DNA of 64,000 nt. Origin: Accumulibacter sp. (lineage in GTDB: Bacteria > Pseudomonadota > Gammaproteobacteria > Burkholderiales > Rhodocyclaceae). The stretch spans positions 1-64,000 of the forward strand of contig NZ_JAMTDV010000066.1 of NCBI RefSeq assembly GCF_023806565.1, read 5' to 3'. The notes below the pieces were generated by a model. It did not search any database. It was not told the DNA's origin and saw nothing but the letters and a program-made list of their open reading frames with translations. Positions 1 to 15,928 of the stretch are shown here, in pieces. Numbering within the stretch: the stretch's first letter is position 1; every line of letters starts with the position of its first letter. Both the position numbers and the translations under genes were made by a program.

Positions 1-247
1 CAACTCGCATCTTCTTTCATCATCCGGGGCGGCCGCAACTGCAATGACCGTTAGCGGCAATCGTCACAGGCGAAGCCCAGTCCGCGGGAAGGTAGCTGCT
101 GGCCATGGCTGACCTCGAACATCCCGGAAATTCGACCATCAGATCTCTGCATCAGCCGAGCCCGTCGGCCGATCGATTTCCGAGATGGGCCTTGCGCCCA
201 GTTTCGGGAAACCGCCGCGCACGCAAGGCCGCAAGGCCTGACGCGGT
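1..247. other. window edge, no supported gene
   Basis: I see no convincing gene here. The open frames present are short, arginine-rich and resemble no family. The stretch lies downstream of the cyclic-nucleotide-binding gene, and no hairpin with a T-run is visible to end the glmU-glmS transcript. A minus-strand ATG at 20-22 could begin a gene running off the left edge (first codons M-K-E-D-A-S), but six codons are too few to support it. Confidence 0.4.
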
Positions 248-823
248 TCAAACGAAGGGCGATCCCACTTCGGTCACGCCTTTCTGCCCGCGCTGCTGCT
301 CGAGACAGGAGAGCAATTGCGCGCTCGTCTTGCGCAGTCGAAATGACAGCAACACCACCAGCCCCATCAGGATTTTGGCGCCAAGCAGCGGCTGCTCGAC
401 GATGATGCGCGCGAGCGCTTCGCGAGACAGCGCCGCCATCAGCGTGACGGCATCGGCGATGCAGGTCGCCGACCGCGAATCGCCGTCGATCAGCGACATC
501 TCGCCCAGCACCTTTCCCGCCCCGATCACCGCAATCAGGCTCGAGGCGTGGTCGCCCGCTTCCTTGAAGACGTCGATGCGACCTTCGATCACGAACAGCA
601 TGAAATCACCGGCTTCGCCTTCGCGCAGCACCGTTTGCCCGATTTGTGCCCGGTAGACCTGCAGAAACGGACTCAGCGCGCGCACCTCGTCGAGTTGCAG
701 GCTTTCAAAAAGCGGTGAATACGGGAGCATGGCGTGCAACTGCGCGGTGAACGGTAGGGCATCGCCGAGGTATTCCAGCTCCGGCAAGCGTTGCGCGCCC
801 GCTGAATTCATCGGGTGCGGCAT
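248..823 (-). CDS. cyclic nucleotide-binding domain protein (Crp/PKA-R type sensor domain)
   Basis: A 191-residue protein that is almost entirely one cyclic-nucleotide-binding beta-roll. The phosphate-binding-cassette region reads GEMSLIDGDSRSATC, keeping the Gly-Glu pair and the Arg followed by small residues that hold the cyclic phosphate in known cNMP domains. No DNA-binding helix-turn-helix or kinase domain is attached; the C-terminus is a short basic helix, so it is not a Crp-type transcription factor. The open frame extends upstream into glmS. I chose the ATG 7 bases after the glmS stop, which gives a non-overlapping start; the ATG at 811 is an alternative. It is probably co-transcribed with glmU-glmS. 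Its target is unknown. Confidence 0.75.
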   Translation of the reverse strand: MPHPMNSAGAQRLPELEYLGDALPFTAQLHAMLPYSPLFESLQLDEVRALSPFLQVYRAQIGQTVLREGEAGDFMLFVIEGRIDVFKEAGDHASSLIAVIGAGKVLGEMSLIDGDSRSATCIADAVTLMAALSREALARIIVEQPLLGAKILMGLVVLLSFRLRKTSAQLLSCLEQQRGQKGVTEVGSPFV

Positions 824-830
824 CAGCGAC

Positions 831-2660
831 TCATTCGACGGTGACGGATTTTGCCAGATTGCGCGGCTTGTCCACGTCAGTACCGCGCACCAGCGCAACA
901 TGGTAGGCGAGCAACTGCAGCGGTACCACGTGCAACAATGCGGAAAGTGCTCCGTAGTGCTCGGGCAGATGAAGCACCTGAATCCCGTCCGACTCCTTCA
1001 TGTCGCTGTCCGCATCGGCGAAAACGTAGAGTTCGCCCCCCCGCGCGCGCACTTCCTGCAAGTTGGACTTGAGCTTTTCCAGCAACGTATCGTTGGGGGC
1101 GACGGCGATCACCGGCATCTCCCGATCGACAAGAGCCAACGGACCATGTTTGAGTTCACCGGCCGGATAGGCTTCGGCGTGGATGTAAGAGATTTCCTTC
1201 AGCTTCAGCGCGCCTTCCATGGCGATCGGATAGTGGCGGCCGCGCCCCAGGAAGAGGGCATGTTGCTTCATCGAGAAACGCTCGGACCAGTCGCGAATCT
1301 GCGGCTCGAGCTCGAGGACCTTGGCCAGCGCCATCGGCAAATGTCGCACCGCGTGCAGCTCGGCTGCCTCGGCCTCGGCGTCGAGTCGTCCGCGCAGTTT
1401 GGCCAGCACCAGGGTCAGCAGGTAGAGGGCCGCGAGCTGTGTCGTGAAGGCCTTGGTGGAAGCGACACCGATCTCCGGGCCGGCACGGGTGATGAAACGC
1501 AGGGTGTTCTCGCGTACGAGCGAGGATTCCGGAACGTTGCAGATGCACAGGGTGCGCCGCATGCCGAGAGACTTGGCGTGCTGTAGCGCGGCCAGCGTGT
1601 CGGCGGTTTCTCCGGACTGGGAAATCGTCACCACCAGGGTTCGTGGGTCCGGTACCGAGTCGCGGTAACGATACTCGCTGGCCACCTCGACCGAACACGG
1701 AATGCCCGCGATCGACTCGAGCCAGTAGCGCGCGACCAGACCCGCGTGATAGCTGGTTCCACAGGCGATGATCAGGACCTGCCCGACCTCGCCCAGAGTA
1801 GATTCGCTTTCGGCGCCGAAGATACCCGGCTGCAGGCTGCGTGCCGTACCAAGCATTTCGAGCGTGTTGGCCACTGCCACTGGTTGCTCGAAGATCTCTT
1901 TCTGCATGTAGTGCCGGTAATTGCCGAGTTCGATGGCTTCGGCCGAAAGCTGTGACTCGCTTTCCGGGCGTTCGACCGGTGTACCATCGACGCGCGTGAT
2001 GCGGTAACGATCGCGCATCAGTTCGGCGCAATCGCCGTTTTCGAGGTAAACCATCCGGCGCGTCACCTGCACCAGCGCCGAGGCATCCGAAGCGGCGTAG
2101 CAGCCGTCGCTGCCCAGTCCGAGCAACAGCGGTGCGCCTTCGCGCGCGACCACCAGTCGCTCCGGCTCGCTCTCGCGCAGCACGGCGATCGCGTAAGCAC
2201 CTTGCAACTGCGCGATCGCCTGGCGGACCGCACTCAGCAAATCGACCGTCGTCGTCAGTTCGTGGGCGATCAGATGCGCCACGACTTCGGTATCGGTGTC
2301 AGAGGTGAATACGTAACCGAGCGCCCTGAGCTGTCCGCGCAGCGACTCGTGGTTCTCGATGATTCCGTTGTGCACCACCGCCAATCCGGCAGAGATGTGC
2401 GGATGCGCATTGCGCTCGCACGGTACGCCATGCGTCGCCCAGCGGGTGTGCGCGATGCCGGTGTCGCCGGCAGCCTGCGAATCTTCGGCTTGCGCCGCGA
2501 GCTCGGCAACGCGGCCGACCGAACGCAGGCGATGCAGGCCGCTCGCGTCGATAAACGCGAGACCGGCCGAATCGTAACCACGATATTCGAGCTTCCGCAA
2601 ACCTTCGAGCAGAACCGGGATGATATTGCGGTCGGCGACCGCGGCGACGATGCCACACAT
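831..2660 (-). CDS. glmS: glutamine--fructose-6-phosphate aminotransferase (isomerizing)
   Basis: Cytoplasmic enzyme making glucosamine-6-phosphate from fructose-6-phosphate and glutamine, the entry to UDP-GlcNAc and so to peptidoglycan and LPS. At 609 residues it has the usual family length. The N-terminal class-II glutaminase begins MCGIVAAV, with the nucleophile Cys2 exposed after Met removal. Two SIS sugar-isomerase domains follow from about residue 290. The C-terminus [13 protein letters not shown] is the typical family ending. An in-frame upstream extension is ignored because the protein must start at MCGI. It lies 7 bases after glmU, the following enzyme pair of the same pathway, so the two are surely one transcript. 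Confidence 0.97.
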   Translation of the reverse strand: MCGIVAAVADRNIIPVLLEGLRKLEYRGYDSAGLAFIDASGLHRLRSVGRVAELAAQAEDSQAAGDTGIAHTRWATHGVPCERNAHPHISAGLAVVHNGIIENHESLRGQLRALGYVFTSDTDTEVVAHLIAHELTTTVDLLSAVRQAIAQLQGAYAIAVLRESEPERLVVAREGAPLLLGLGSDGCYAASDASALVQVTRRMVYLENGDCAELMRDRYRITRVDGTPVERPESESQLSAEAIELGNYRHYMQKEIFEQPVAVANTLEMLGTARSLQPGIFGAESESTLGEVGQVLIIACGTSYHAGLVARYWLESIAGIPCSVEVASEYRYRDSVPDPRTLVVTISQSGETADTLAALQHAKSLGMRRTLCICNVPESSLVRENTLRFITRAGPEIGVASTKAFTTQLAALYLLTLVLAKLRGRLDAEAEAAELHAVRHLPMALAKVLELEPQIRDWSERFSMKQHALFLGRGRHYPIAMEGALKLKEISYIHAEAYPAGELKHGPLALVDREMPVIAVAPNDTLLEKLKSNLQEVRARGGELYVFADADSDMKESDGIQVLHLPEHYGALSALLHVVPLQLLAYHVALVRGTDVDKPRNLAKSVTVE

Positions 2661-2667
2661 GGTCAGA

Positions 2668-4020
2668 TCACTTCTTGCTTGGCCGTTTCCAGCCGGGAAT
2701 GGAAATTTGCCGGGCACGCGAGATGGTGAGGGTGTCCGGCGGAGCATCCTTGGTCAAGGTCGTGCCGGCGCCAAGCGTGGCGCCGCGGCCGACCGTGACG
2801 GGGGCAACCAACTGCGTATCGGAGCCGATGAATGCATCGTCCTCGATGACCGTTTTGAACTTGTTGGCACCATCGTAATTGCAGGTAATCGTGCCGGCGC
2901 CAATATTCACCCTGCTGCCAATAATGGCGTCGCCGACATAGGCGAGATGATTGGCCTTCGATCCGGCAGCCAACCGCGCATTCTTGAGTTCTACGAAGTT
3001 GCCGACATGCACGCCGGCTGCAAGGTCGGTGCCCGGACGCAGGCGGGCAAATGGTCCAATTACGCCGTCCGGCCCGACCGTAGCATCTTCGATGTGGCTG
3101 AACGCGGCCAGACGTGATCCGGCGCCGACACGGGCGTTCTTGAGCACGCAGGCTGGACCGATCTCGACGGCTTCTTCGAGAACCACCTTTCCTTGGAACA
3201 CGCAGTTGATGTCAATGAAGACGTCGCGCCCGCAAACGAGTTCGCCCCGCACATCGATGCGTTCCGGATCAGCCAGACGTACGCCCTGTTCGAGCAGACG
3301 GTCGGCGATCCGACGTTGCGCGACACGTTCGAGCTGGGCGAGCTGCACCTTGCTATTGACCCCAAGCACTTCCCATTCGCCGCGTGCCTGCGCCGTGCGC
3401 ACAGGCACGCGCTCGCCCACCGCGAGGGCGACGATGTCGGTCAAATAGTATTCCTGCTGTGCGTTGTCATTCGACAGCTGTCCCAGCCAGGCGGCCAGCC
3501 GATCCGTCGGCAGGGCGACGATACCGGTATTGACCTCCCTGATCGCACGCTCGTCTGCTGTTGCATCCTTCTGCTCCACGATGCGTACCACCTCGCCGGC
3601 GGCGTTGCGCACGATCCGGCCATAGCCGCCGGGATCCGCCAGCTCGACGGTGAGGACCGCCAGCGCATCCCGCGCGGCATGCACCAGATGCCTGAGCGTA
3701 TCCACCTGAATCAACGGTACATCGCCATAGAGCACCAGGGTTGTGGCAGCGTTCCCGAGATGCGGCATTGCCTGCAGCACTGCATGCCCGGTCCCGAGTT
3801 GCGGCTCCTGCAGAACCCAAATCAGATCCGGCGCGTCGATCGCTGCGCGCACGACCTCGCCACCGTGTCCATAGACCACGCAGATGCTCTGCGGAGCGAG
3901 GCTGCGAGCCGTATCGATGACGTGCGCGAGCAAGGCCTTGCCCGCCAACGGGTGGAGAACCTTGGGCAAGTTCGAATGCATGCGCTTGCCTTGCCCGGCG
4001 GCGAGAATGACTATATTCAT
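2668..4020 (-). CDS. glmU: bifunctional UDP-N-acetylglucosamine pyrophosphorylase / glucosamine-1-phosphate N-acetyltransferase
   Basis: Makes UDP-GlcNAc in two steps: acetylation of glucosamine-1-phosphate by the C-terminal domain, then uridylyl transfer by the N-terminal domain. The 450-residue length is normal. The start shows the nucleotidyltransferase motif [18 protein letters not shown]. The second half is a left-handed beta-helix of hexapeptide repeats, with conserved pieces such as [10 protein letters not shown] and the acetyl-CoA site [10 protein letters not shown]. It is the first gene of glmU-glmS, so a promoter should lie in 4021-4360. Confidence 0.97.
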   Translation of the reverse strand: MNIVILAAGQGKRMHSNLPKVLHPLAGKALLAHVIDTARSLAPQSICVVYGHGGEVVRAAIDAPDLIWVLQEPQLGTGHAVLQAMPHLGNAATTLVLYGDVPLIQVDTLRHLVHAARDALAVLTVELADPGGYGRIVRNAAGEVVRIVEQKDATADERAIREVNTGIVALPTDRLAAWLGQLSNDNAQQEYYLTDIVALAVGERVPVRTAQARGEWEVLGVNSKVQLAQLERVAQRRIADRLLEQGVRLADPERIDVRGELVCGRDVFIDINCVFQGKVVLEEAVEIGPACVLKNARVGAGSRLAAFSHIEDATVGPDGVIGPFARLRPGTDLAAGVHVGNFVELKNARLAAGSKANHLAYVGDAIIGSRVNIGAGTITCNYDGANKFKTVIEDDAFIGSDTQLVAPVTVGRGATLGAGTTLTKDAPPDTLTISRARQISIPGWKRPSKK

Positions 4021-4360
4021 GAACGTGAATTCGTTAGAACCCTGCAGATGAGATCACTCCTGCCGCCTTCCTGCTCCGTCGCGTTCGACGGCCCGGGACC
4101 AGAAATGGGCAGCCCCCCCGTTGCCATGGCCAACGCCACTTTTAACTATTATTTCAGATCGGGCGGAGAAAGCGCACAACTATGTCACATATGGCGGATA
4201 GTGAACCCGGTTTACGCGCACGATGCGAAAACCGCTGGTTCCATCCTGCCCTGTGTGTCGGCGGATACCCACTTCCCTCGCCGCTGCACACGGGAGGTCG
4301 GAAGCGACGGAAAACCGTCATGAATTACATGACCGGCGGTGTCGGCACCGGCCATGTCGG
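4021..4360. other. intergenic region upstream of glmU
   Basis: This 340-base gap lies between the start of glmU and the end of gltD, both on the minus strand. It should carry the glmU promoter. An AT-rich patch at about 4140-4160 is the likeliest place, but I could not find a well-spaced -35/-10 pair. The short frames here resemble no protein. No clear terminator for gltBD is visible. Confidence 0.4.
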
Positions 4361-5803
4361 TCAGCGTGGCAGGTCGGAACTGCCCATCAGAAAGGCGTCC
4401 ACTTCGCGTGCGCACTGCCTGCCTTCGCGTATCGCCCAGACCACCAGCGACTGGCCACGCCGCATGTCGCCGGCGGCAAAGACCTTCGCCACGTTCGTTG
4501 CATAGCAACCGGTGCCGTCGGTCGTAGCCCGGACGTTGCCACGCCCATCGAGCTCCACTGCCAACTGTTCCAGCAGCCCCTGCCGAACCGGTGAGACAAA
4601 GCCCATCGCCAGCAACACCAGGTCGGCCGGTATCTCGAACTCACTGCCCGGAATCTCGGTCATCTTGCCGTCGCTCCAGGTGACTCGTACCACTTTGAGA
4701 GCCTTCACCCTGCCCTCTTCACCAATGAATTTCTTGGTGGAAACGGCAAAGTCGCGTGCGCACCCTTCTTCGTGCGAAGACGAGGTGCGCAACTTCAACG
4801 GCCAATACGGCCAAGTGAGACTCTTGTTCTCCTGTTGCGGCGGTTGCGGCATGACCTCGAACTGGGTAACGGACAGCGCTCCATGCCGATTGCTGGTACC
4901 TACACAGTCGGAACCGGTGTCACCACCACCGATCACCACCACATTCTTGCCGGTGGCCACGATCTGCGCATCCACCCGGTCGCCGGCGTTTAACCTGTTC
5001 TGTTGCGGCAGGAATTCCATGGCGAAATGTACGCCGTCTAGGTCACGACCCGGCACCGGCAGGTCGCGCGGGCATTCTGCACCGCCGGCGAGAATCACCG
5101 CATCGAACTCGGCGAGCACCTGCGCGGCCGGCAGCGCATTCTCGCCGCTACCGCCAACCTCTTGATTTACCTGGAAAGTTACCCCCTCGTCCTGCATCTG
5201 GGCAATGCGGCGATCCAGGTGCGATTTCTCGAACTTGAAGTCGGGAATCCCGTAGCGCAACAGGCCACCGATCCGGTCGCTCTTCTCGATCACCACCACA
5301 CTGTGCCCGACCCGCGCCAGTTGTTGTGCCGCCGCCAAGCCGGCGGGCCCGGAGCCGACCACGGCAACCTTCTTGCCAGTCGTGCGCTTTGGCGGCTGCG
5401 GCAGGATCCAGCCCTTTTCCCAACCCTTGTCGGCAATCGCATGCTCGATCGACTTGATGCCGACCGGATCTGCGTTGATGTTGAGCGTGCACGCGGCTTC
5501 GCACGGCGCCGGGCAGATGCGGCCGGTAAAATCCGGGAAGTTGTTGGTCGAATGCAGCACCGTCAGCGCCTGCTCCCAATTGCCGCGATAGACCAGGTCA
5601 TTCCAGTCGGGAATGATGTTGTTCACCGGGCAACCGGTATTGCAGAACGGAATGCCGCAATCCATGCAGCGCGCACCCTGCAGGCTCGCCTGTTCGTCGG
5701 TGAGCGCCACGACGAACTCGCGGTAATGCTTCAGACGCGACGCGGCGGGCTCACTGACCTCCGCCAGACGCTGGTACTCGATGAATCCCGTAGGCTTACC
5801 CAT
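4361..5803 (-). CDS. gltD: glutamate synthase (NADPH) small subunit
   Basis: Beta subunit of GOGAT. It takes electrons from NADPH through FAD and passes them by iron-sulfur clusters to GltB for glutamate synthesis from glutamine and 2-oxoglutarate. The N-terminal cysteine cluster [13 protein letters not shown] and the later CPAPCEAAC are the 4Fe-4S ligands. The FAD motif is [15 protein letters not shown] (about residue 150), the NADPH motif [13 protein letters not shown] (about residue 290), and the C-terminal FAD site [17 protein letters not shown]. The length of 480 is usual. The start lies 3 bases after the gltB stop, so the two subunits are co-translated. Confidence 0.96.
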   Translation of the reverse strand: MGKPTGFIEYQRLAEVSEPAASRLKHYREFVVALTDEQASLQGARCMDCGIPFCNTGCPVNNIIPDWNDLVYRGNWEQALTVLHSTNNFPDFTGRICPAPCEAACTLNINADPVGIKSIEHAIADKGWEKGWILPQPPKRTTGKKVAVVGSGPAGLAAAQQLARVGHSVVVIEKSDRIGGLLRYGIPDFKFEKSHLDRRIAQMQDEGVTFQVNQEVGGSGENALPAAQVLAEFDAVILAGGAECPRDLPVPGRDLDGVHFAMEFLPQQNRLNAGDRVDAQIVATGKNVVVIGGGDTGSDCVGTSNRHGALSVTQFEVMPQPPQQENKSLTWPYWPLKLRTSSSHEEGCARDFAVSTKKFIGEEGRVKALKVVRVTWSDGKMTEIPGSEFEIPADLVLLAMGFVSPVRQGLLEQLAVELDGRGNVRATTDGTGCYATNVAKVFAAGDMRRGQSLVVWAIREGRQCAREVDAFLMGSSDLPR

Positions 5804-5806
5804 TTC

Positions 5807-10486
<4,680 letters not shown>

Positions 10487-11070
10487 CACACTGGAATCCT
10501 CACAAATCAAAGACAGTTCCCGGGCAACCTCGGTCCGAAACCTCGCGGAGGCAGGCACAAAGCCAGCCACCTTGCCGCTCACGGGGACTGGCGACTATAC
10601 CCTGAATACACCGACCATTCAAGATGCTGCGCCGCACCACGGAAGGGCACGAAAGTGTCGCTTTTGCACCGAAAAAGGGCGCCCGATGCTCTTGCGCGAC
10701 TTCCTGGAGGTTCCACCGCGCCATCCTGCACGGAGGCAAAATCCGTGCCGACACCAGATCCGCCTGAATTCATCGCCGGCCCGTGTGCGCGGCGCTCGCT
10801 TCCCTGCGGGGCCGAAATGGCCCGCTGGCGTGTTCGCCATGGTAAAGTCCGCGGCATGGCTTATGGTAAGCTGACGCGGAAAGCCGCGTGGCGCTCTTCG
10901 ATACACGCAGGGTCGCGGCGGCGGGCAAGCGGCGGGCGATGCCGAGGGCAAGCGTTTCCGCCGCGGTGGGGAGCATCAGAATCGTCTATTTCGCGGTTTC
11001 GCGGGCGGCGGGATTCGCGGCCAGCAACCGAATTTCTTGAACACTGGCACGACAAGTGATGGAGGAGTGA
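10487..11070. other. long divergent intergenic region between gltB and pntA
   Basis: The 584 bases between divergent gltB and pntA hold a good minus-strand promoter about 110 bases from gltB and a strong Shine-Dalgarno (GGAGGAG, 11061-11067) before pntA. The rest has only arginine-rich open frames, one of them a plus-strand frame ending just before pntA, with no family resemblance. The pntA promoter must be here, but I could not place it. Confidence 0.5.
10594..10622 (-). promoter_or_regulatory. sigma-70 promoter for gltBD
   Basis: On the minus strand TTGAAT and TATAGT are separated by exactly 17 bases. The -10 differs from consensus at one base and the -35 at two. Transcription would begin near 10587, giving a leader of about 100 nucleotides before the gltB ATG. 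Confidence 0.65.
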
Positions 11071-12669
11071 ATGCCGCTAACAATCGGAGTCCCGAGAGAG
11101 ACTGCTGCAGGAGAAAAGAGGGTCGCGACAGTACCGGAGGTCGTCGAGAAGCTGATCAAGCTGGGTTTTTCGGTGGCGCTCGAATCCGGGGCCGGAACTG
11201 CTGCCAACTTCAGCGACGAGTCCTACCGCGCTGCCGGCGCGGAAGTGTTCGACACCGCCACGAAACTATGGGCGGCGGCCGACGTCGTTTTCAAGGTGCG
11301 TGCCCCGACTGCAGAGGAAGTCGCCCTGATGCACGAGGGCCAGACCTTGATCAGCTTCGTCTGGCCGGCACAGAACGCTGAGTTGATGCAGCAGCTGGCG
11401 GCGCGCAAGGTCACCGTGCTTGCCATCGACTCGCTGCCACGCATGCTGAGTCGCGCCCAGAAAATGGACGCGCTGACTTCGATGGCCGGCATTTCCGGCT
11501 ATCGCGCCGTCGTCGAAGCCGCAGGCGCCTTTGGGCGCTTCTTCAATGGCCAAGTCACCGCAGCGGGCAAGATTCCCCCGGCCAAGGTCTTCGTCGCCGG
11601 CGCCGGCGTGGCCGGCCTGGCGGCGATCGGCACTGCCGTGGGTCTGGGCGCCATCGTGCGCGCCAACGACACCCGCGCGGAAGTGGCCGATCAGGTGGTG
11701 TCCATGGGTGGCGAGTTCGTGAAGGTCGATTACGAGGAGGAAGGGTCCGGCGGCGGCGGCTACGCCAAGGTGATGAGCGAGGGCTTCCAGCAGGCGCAGC
11801 GCGAGATGTACGCGAAGCAGGCCAGAGAGGTGGATATCATCATTACCACCGCTCTGATCCCTGGAAAACCGGCTCCTCGGCTCATCACCGCGGAAATGGT
11901 GCAGTCGATGAAGCCGGGCAGTGTAATCGTCGACATGGCTGCGGAACAAGGTGGCAACTGCGAACTGACCGAGCCCGGCCAAGTCGTGGTCAAGCACGGT
12001 GTGACCATCATCGGTCACACCGACCTGGTCAGCCGGCTGGCGACGCAATCCTCCACACTCTATTCGACCAACCTGTTCCGCCTGACCGAGGAACTTTGCA
12101 AGAACAAGGACGGCGTCATCAACGTCAATATGGAAGACGACGCCATTCGCGGCCTGACCGTGATCAAGGACGGCACGATCACCTGGCCGCCGCCGCCCCT
12201 CACGCTACCGGCTCCGCCACCCCCCAAGCCAACTGCAGCGGCCAAGCCGGCCGAGAAGAAGGGCGGACACGGCCACGGCGGCGGTGGTGAGCAGTCCTCT
12301 GCGCAGAGCGTGGCCATCACCTTCCTGGTGGGTGCGGCACTGTTCTGGTTCATCGGCGCCAACGCACCGGCGGCGTTCATTGGCCACTTCACCGTGTTCG
12401 TGCTGGCCTGCTTCATTGGCTACATGGTGATCTGGAACGTCACGCCGGCATTGCACACGCCGCTGATGAGCGTCACCAACGCGATCTCCAGCATCATTGC
12501 CATCGGTGCGCTGGTGCAGGTAGCCCCGCCGCTGACGGAAGGGGGACTCGAACGCCCCGAGACATGGATCGTCAGTCTCGCCGTGGTCAGCATCGCGCTG
12601 GTCGCCATCAACATGTTCGGCGGCTTCGCCGTGACCCAGCGCATGCTGGAAATGTTCCGTAAGAACTGA
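11071..12669 (+). CDS. pntA: NAD(P) transhydrogenase subunit alpha
   Basis: Alpha subunit of the proton-translocating transhydrogenase, which uses the proton gradient to move hydride from NADH to NADP+. The 532-residue protein has the N-terminal NAD(H) domain (start [18 protein letters not shown]; Rossmann motif [19 protein letters not shown]) and a C-terminal membrane part with about four hydrophobic segments, so it is the fused E. coli-like form rather than split PntAA/PntAB. Between them lies a proline-rich then His/Gly-rich linker, with a longer total than E. coli's 510. The start has an excellent GGAGGAG site 4 bases upstream. pntB follows 11 bases later. Confidence 0.96.
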   Translation: MPLTIGVPRETAAGEKRVATVPEVVEKLIKLGFSVALESGAGTAANFSDESYRAAGAEVFDTATKLWAAADVVFKVRAPTAEEVALMHEGQTLISFVWPAQNAELMQQLAARKVTVLAIDSLPRMLSRAQKMDALTSMAGISGYRAVVEAAGAFGRFFNGQVTAAGKIPPAKVFVAGAGVAGLAAIGTAVGLGAIVRANDTRAEVADQVVSMGGEFVKVDYEEEGSGGGGYAKVMSEGFQQAQREMYAKQAREVDIIITTALIPGKPAPRLITAEMVQSMKPGSVIVDMAAEQGGNCELTEPGQVVVKHGVTIIGHTDLVSRLATQSSTLYSTNLFRLTEELCKNKDGVINVNMEDDAIRGLTVIKDGTITWPPPPLTLPAPPPPKPTAAAKPAEKKGGHGHGGGGEQSSAQSVAITFLVGAALFWFIGANAPAAFIGHFTVFVLACFIGYMVIWNVTPALHTPLMSVTNAISSIIAIGALVQVAPPLTEGGLERPETWIVSLAVVSIALVAINMFGGFAVTQRMLEMFRKN

Positions 12670-12680
12670 GGAGGCCCGTC

Positions 12681-14096
12681 ATGTCTGTAACGCTCGCAAC
12701 GGTCTCCTACGTCGGAGCCACCATCCTGTTCATCCTGAGTCTGGGCGGCCTCTCGCACCCGGAAACGTCACGCCGTGGCAACCTGTACGGCATGATCGGA
12801 ATGACCATCGCCGTGCTGGCCACCGTGTTCGGTCCGCAGGTCACTTCCGCCGGATACGGCTGGATCATTGGCGCCATGGTTGTCGGCGCGTGTATCGGTG
12901 TGTTCGCCGCGCGCACGGTGAAGATGACACAGATGCCCGAACTGGTGGCTCTGATGCACAGCCTCGTTGGCCTGGCTGCGGTACTGGTCGGATTCGCGAA
13001 CTATATCGATCCGGCCGCTGCCGGACAGTTCCAGGGCGCCGAAAAGACCATTCACGAAATCGAGATCTATGTCGGAATCCTGATTGGTGCGGTCACCTTC
13101 TCCGGCTCGATCATCGCTTTCGGCAAGCTCTCGGGCAAGATCAGCGGCAAGCCGGTGCTGCTGCCGGCACGCCACTGGATCAACCTCGCTGGACTGCTGA
13201 TCGTGGTCTACTTTGGGCGCGAGTTCCTGCATGCTCATTCGCTCAGCGAAGGCATGACGCCACTGGTCGTGATGACGGCGGTCTCGCTGCTCTTCGGCAT
13301 CCATATGGTGATGGCCATCGGCGGCGCCGACATGCCGGTGGTGGTATCCATGCTCAACAGCTACTCCGGGTGGGCGGCCGCGGCCACCGGTTTCATGCTC
13401 AACAACGACCTGCTGATCGTCACCGGCGCGTTGGTGGGATCGTCGGGTGCGATCCTTTCCTACATCATGTGCAAGGCGATGAACCGGCACTTCATTTCGG
13501 TGATCGCCGGCGGCTTCGGCACCGAAGGCGGCACGCCCGCTGCTTCCAGCGGTACCCAGCCGGCGGGCGAGGTAGTGGCTGTGTCTGCGGCCGAGACAGC
13601 CGACCTGCTGCGCGAAGCCAAGAACGTGATCATCGTTCCGGGCTACGGCATGGCGGTGGCACAAGCGCAGCACACCGTCTACGAGATCACCAAGTTCCTG
13701 CGCGAAAAGGGCGTGAACGTGCGCTTCGGCATCCATCCCGTGGCGGGGCGAATGCCAGGCCACATGAATGTCCTGCTCGCCGAAGCCAAGGTGCCCTACG
13801 ACATCGTGCTGGAAATGGACGAACTCAACGATGACTTCCCGAACACCGACGTCGCCATGGTGATCGGCGCCAACGACATCGTCAATCCGGCTGCACAGGA
13901 CGATCCGGGCAGTCCGATCGCCGGCATGCCGGTCCTTGAAGTGTGGAAGGCAAAAATCTCGATCGTGATGAAACGGAGCATGGCCTCGGGCTACGCCGGT
14001 GTGGATAACCCACTCTTCTACAAGGAAAACAATCGCATGCTCTTCGGCGATGCGAAGAAGATGCTGGATGAGGTGCAGGCTGCCTTGAAAGGCTGA
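12681..14096 (+). CDS. pntB: NAD(P) transhydrogenase subunit beta
   Basis: Beta subunit of the transhydrogenase, 471 residues. The first roughly 270 residues are a series of hydrophobic membrane segments forming much of the proton channel. The C-terminal part is the NADP(H)-binding domain, with [33 protein letters not shown] and [11 protein letters not shown]. The start has GAGGAGG 9-15 bases upstream. A strong hairpin terminator lies 32 bases after the stop, so pntAB is a two-gene unit. Confidence 0.96.
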   Translation: MSVTLATVSYVGATILFILSLGGLSHPETSRRGNLYGMIGMTIAVLATVFGPQVTSAGYGWIIGAMVVGACIGVFAARTVKMTQMPELVALMHSLVGLAAVLVGFANYIDPAAAGQFQGAEKTIHEIEIYVGILIGAVTFSGSIIAFGKLSGKISGKPVLLPARHWINLAGLLIVVYFGREFLHAHSLSEGMTPLVVMTAVSLLFGIHMVMAIGGADMPVVVSMLNSYSGWAAAATGFMLNNDLLIVTGALVGSSGAILSYIMCKAMNRHFISVIAGGFGTEGGTPAASSGTQPAGEVVAVSAAETADLLREAKNVIIVPGYGMAVAQAQHTVYEITKFLREKGVNVRFGIHPVAGRMPGHMNVLLAEAKVPYDIVLEMDELNDDFPNTDVAMVIGANDIVNPAAQDDPGSPIAGMPVLEVWKAKISIVMKRSMASGYAGVDNPLFYKENNRMLFGDAKKMLDEVQAALKG

Positions 14097-14127
14097 GTGC
14101 CCCCAACTTGTCGTGGCTGCGATCGAC

Positions 14128-14155
14128 GACGCCCGCAAACGCGGGCGTCTTTCGT
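14128..14155 (+). terminator. Rho-independent terminator after pntB
   Basis: A nine-base perfect stem, GACGCCCGC and GCGGGCGTC, flanks the loop AAAC and is followed by a short T-rich tract (TTTCGTT). It lies 32 bases after the pntB stop and before the CBS gene, so it should end the pntAB transcript. Confidence 0.8.
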
Positions 14156-14309
14156 TGGCGCAGCCGCTGGCCGCGCTACAAGCGCGGCCAGCAATTCGAT
14201 CCGGTCAAGAGGGGGACGCCAGATTTCCGGATGGTTACCGACATCTGATAGAATCACATCGATAGTCAGATTCGCGCGTTCGCCAGCTTTCCTATCTCTA
14301 GGGGGTCAC

Positions 14310-14771
14310 ATGGAGGTCAAAGAAGTTCTGCAGGTCAAGGATTCAGCCTTGTACACCGTGCATCCGGAGTCGCCTCTTTCGGAAGCGGTCATCATGATGG
14401 CCGAAAACGATATTGGCTCGGTAATCGTCGTGGAGAACGGCAAGCTGGCGGGAATGCTGACATTCCGCGAAGTGATGGCAATTCTTGCCAAGCGACAGAC
14501 TGAACGTCGCGTCGGGCCAACGCCGCCAATCGCCGAGATCCTGGTCATCGAGGCAATGGATCGTACGCCCCGCACCGCTGATCCGGACATGGACGTCGAC
14601 GAGTTGCGCCGCATCATGGTGGATTCCCACACGCGCTATGTTCCCGTGATGGAGGGGGACACCATCGTCGGAATCGTCTCGTTTCACGACGTCGCCAAGG
14701 CAGTGCTCGAAGAACGGAACATGGAAAACAAGCTGCTCAAGGCATATATCAAGGACTGGCCTTCGCCTTGA
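14310..14771 (+). CDS. two-CBS-domain protein
   Basis: A 153-residue protein made of two CBS motifs (about residues 10-60 and 80-135), which as a pair usually bind adenosine nucleotides. Characteristic pieces are MAENDIGSVIVVENGKLAG and SHTRYVPVMEGDTIVGIVSF. No enzyme or transporter domain is attached, so it is a free-standing sensor whose partner is unknown. The frame is open further upstream, but that extension runs through the pntB terminator. The ATG at 14310 has AGGGGG 5-10 bases before it and gives a CBS pair of normal size. It is transcribed alone. Confidence 0.88.
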   Translation: MEVKEVLQVKDSALYTVHPESPLSEAVIMMAENDIGSVIVVENGKLAGMLTFREVMAILAKRQTERRVGPTPPIAEILVIEAMDRTPRTADPDMDVDELRRIMVDSHTRYVPVMEGDTIVGIVSFHDVAKAVLEERNMENKLLKAYIKDWPSP

Positions 14772-14806
14772 GGGCGAGCGCGTTGCGTGCGCACCGCCAG
14801 CGGCGA

Positions 14807-15928
14807 TCAGTCTTCGCCAACCGCAAACAGGCGGCGATGTTCCTTGATCGCATAACGATCGGTCATTCCTGCGATGTAATCCGCCACCCGGCGTAGTTGG
14901 TCGCCTTCGTCAGCCGCTCGATATTGCGGCGGTAGCAGGCGCGGATCGGCAGCGAAGGCGGCAAAGAGGTTGCTGACGATCCGTCGTGCCTTGCTTGCCA
15001 TGCGCAATACTTGATAGTGTTGGTAAAGGTGGGCTCGCAGAAAGCGCTTCATGTGGCGCTGCGCCGCCAGCAAGTCCTCCGAAAAAGTGACCAGTGGCGG
15101 TGCCTGACGCGCTTCCGCAAGGTCGCGTGGCGCCTGCCGGGCGATGTTCGCCGCGGTCGTTTCGATCAGGTCGCACACCAACGTATCGATCATGCGCCGA
15201 ACCGTTTCGTGGATCAAGCGGCGTCCGCTCAATCCGCGATGGATGCCCCGGACATGCGAGATGTGCCGCGCGAACAGGTTTACTTCATCGAGTTGTTCGA
15301 GGGTGATGAGCCCCGCCCGTAGTCCGTCGTCGACGTCGTGATTGTTGTAGGCAATTTCGTCGGCCAGATTGCAGATCTGCGCTTCCAACGAGGGTTGCGT
15401 TCGGTTGACAAAGCGCTCGCCGAGTTCGCCGAGCTGGCGGGCTTTTTCGAGAGTGCAATGCTTGACGATGCCCTCTCGCGTTTCGAAGCAGAGGTTGAGC
15501 CCGGAAAAGGCCGCGTAACGCTCTTCCAGCAGGTCAACCGTGCGCAGGCTCTGGAGATTGTGCTCGAAGCCGCCATGCTCACGCATGCAGTCGTTGAGCG
15601 CGTCCTGGCCGGCGTGCCCGAACGGCGTATGACCGAGGTCGTGCGCCAGGGAAATCGCTTCAGCAAGATCCTCGTTAAGCCGTAGAGCTCGCGCAATCGC
15701 ACGCGCGATCTGCGCCACCTCGAGGCTGTGCGTCAGCCGGGTGCGGAAAAGGTCACCTTCGTGATTGACGAATACCTGGGTCTTGTATTCGAGGCGCCGA
15801 AACGCTGTGGAATGTACGATCCGGTCGCGATCGCGCTGGAACTCGCTGCGATGCGAAGGACTGGACTCGGGGTGAAGGCGACCTCGCGAGTTGTTCGCGG
15901 CAACCGCATAAGCAGCCAGTTCAGCCAT
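14807..15928 (-). CDS. dgt: deoxyguanosinetriphosphate triphosphohydrolase-like protein (HD domain)
   Basis: HD-superfamily nucleotide triphosphohydrolase of the Dgt type, expected to cleave dNTPs to deoxynucleoside and tripolyphosphate. The metal-binding His and HD motifs are visible in [15 protein letters not shown] and [16 protein letters not shown], and the family piece [17 protein letters not shown] is at about residue 50. It has 373 residues. I chose the ATG whose sequence ATGGCTGA contains the aroB stop, an 8-base overlap that implies translational coupling. It is the last gene of pilMNOPQ-aroK-aroB-dgt. Confidence 0.93.
   Translation of the reverse strand: MAELAAYAVAANNSRGRLHPESSPSHRSEFQRDRDRIVHSTAFRRLEYKTQVFVNHEGDLFRTRLTHSLEVAQIARAIARALRLNEDLAEAISLAHDLGHTPFGHAGQDALNDCMREHGGFEHNLQSLRTVDLLEERYAAFSGLNLCFETREGIVKHCTLEKARQLGELGERFVNRTQPSLEAQICNLADEIAYNNHDVDDGLRAGLITLEQLDEVNLFARHISHVRGIHRGLSGRRLIHETVRRMIDTLVCDLIETTAANIARQAPRDLAEARQAPPLVTFSEDLLAAQRHMKRFLRAHLYQHYQVLRMASKARRIVSNLFAAFAADPRLLPPQYRAADEGDQLRRVADYIAGMTDRYAIKEHRRLFAVGED

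Noticed and set aside
10855..11059. Small Arg-rich plus-strand frame ending just before pntA
   Set aside because: No ribosome site, no family resemblance, composition like the surrounding non-coding DNA.
12768..14138. 456-codon open frame antisense to pntB
   Set aside because: It runs through the pntAB terminator and complements pntB; its His/Asp-rich product is typical of antisense translation.
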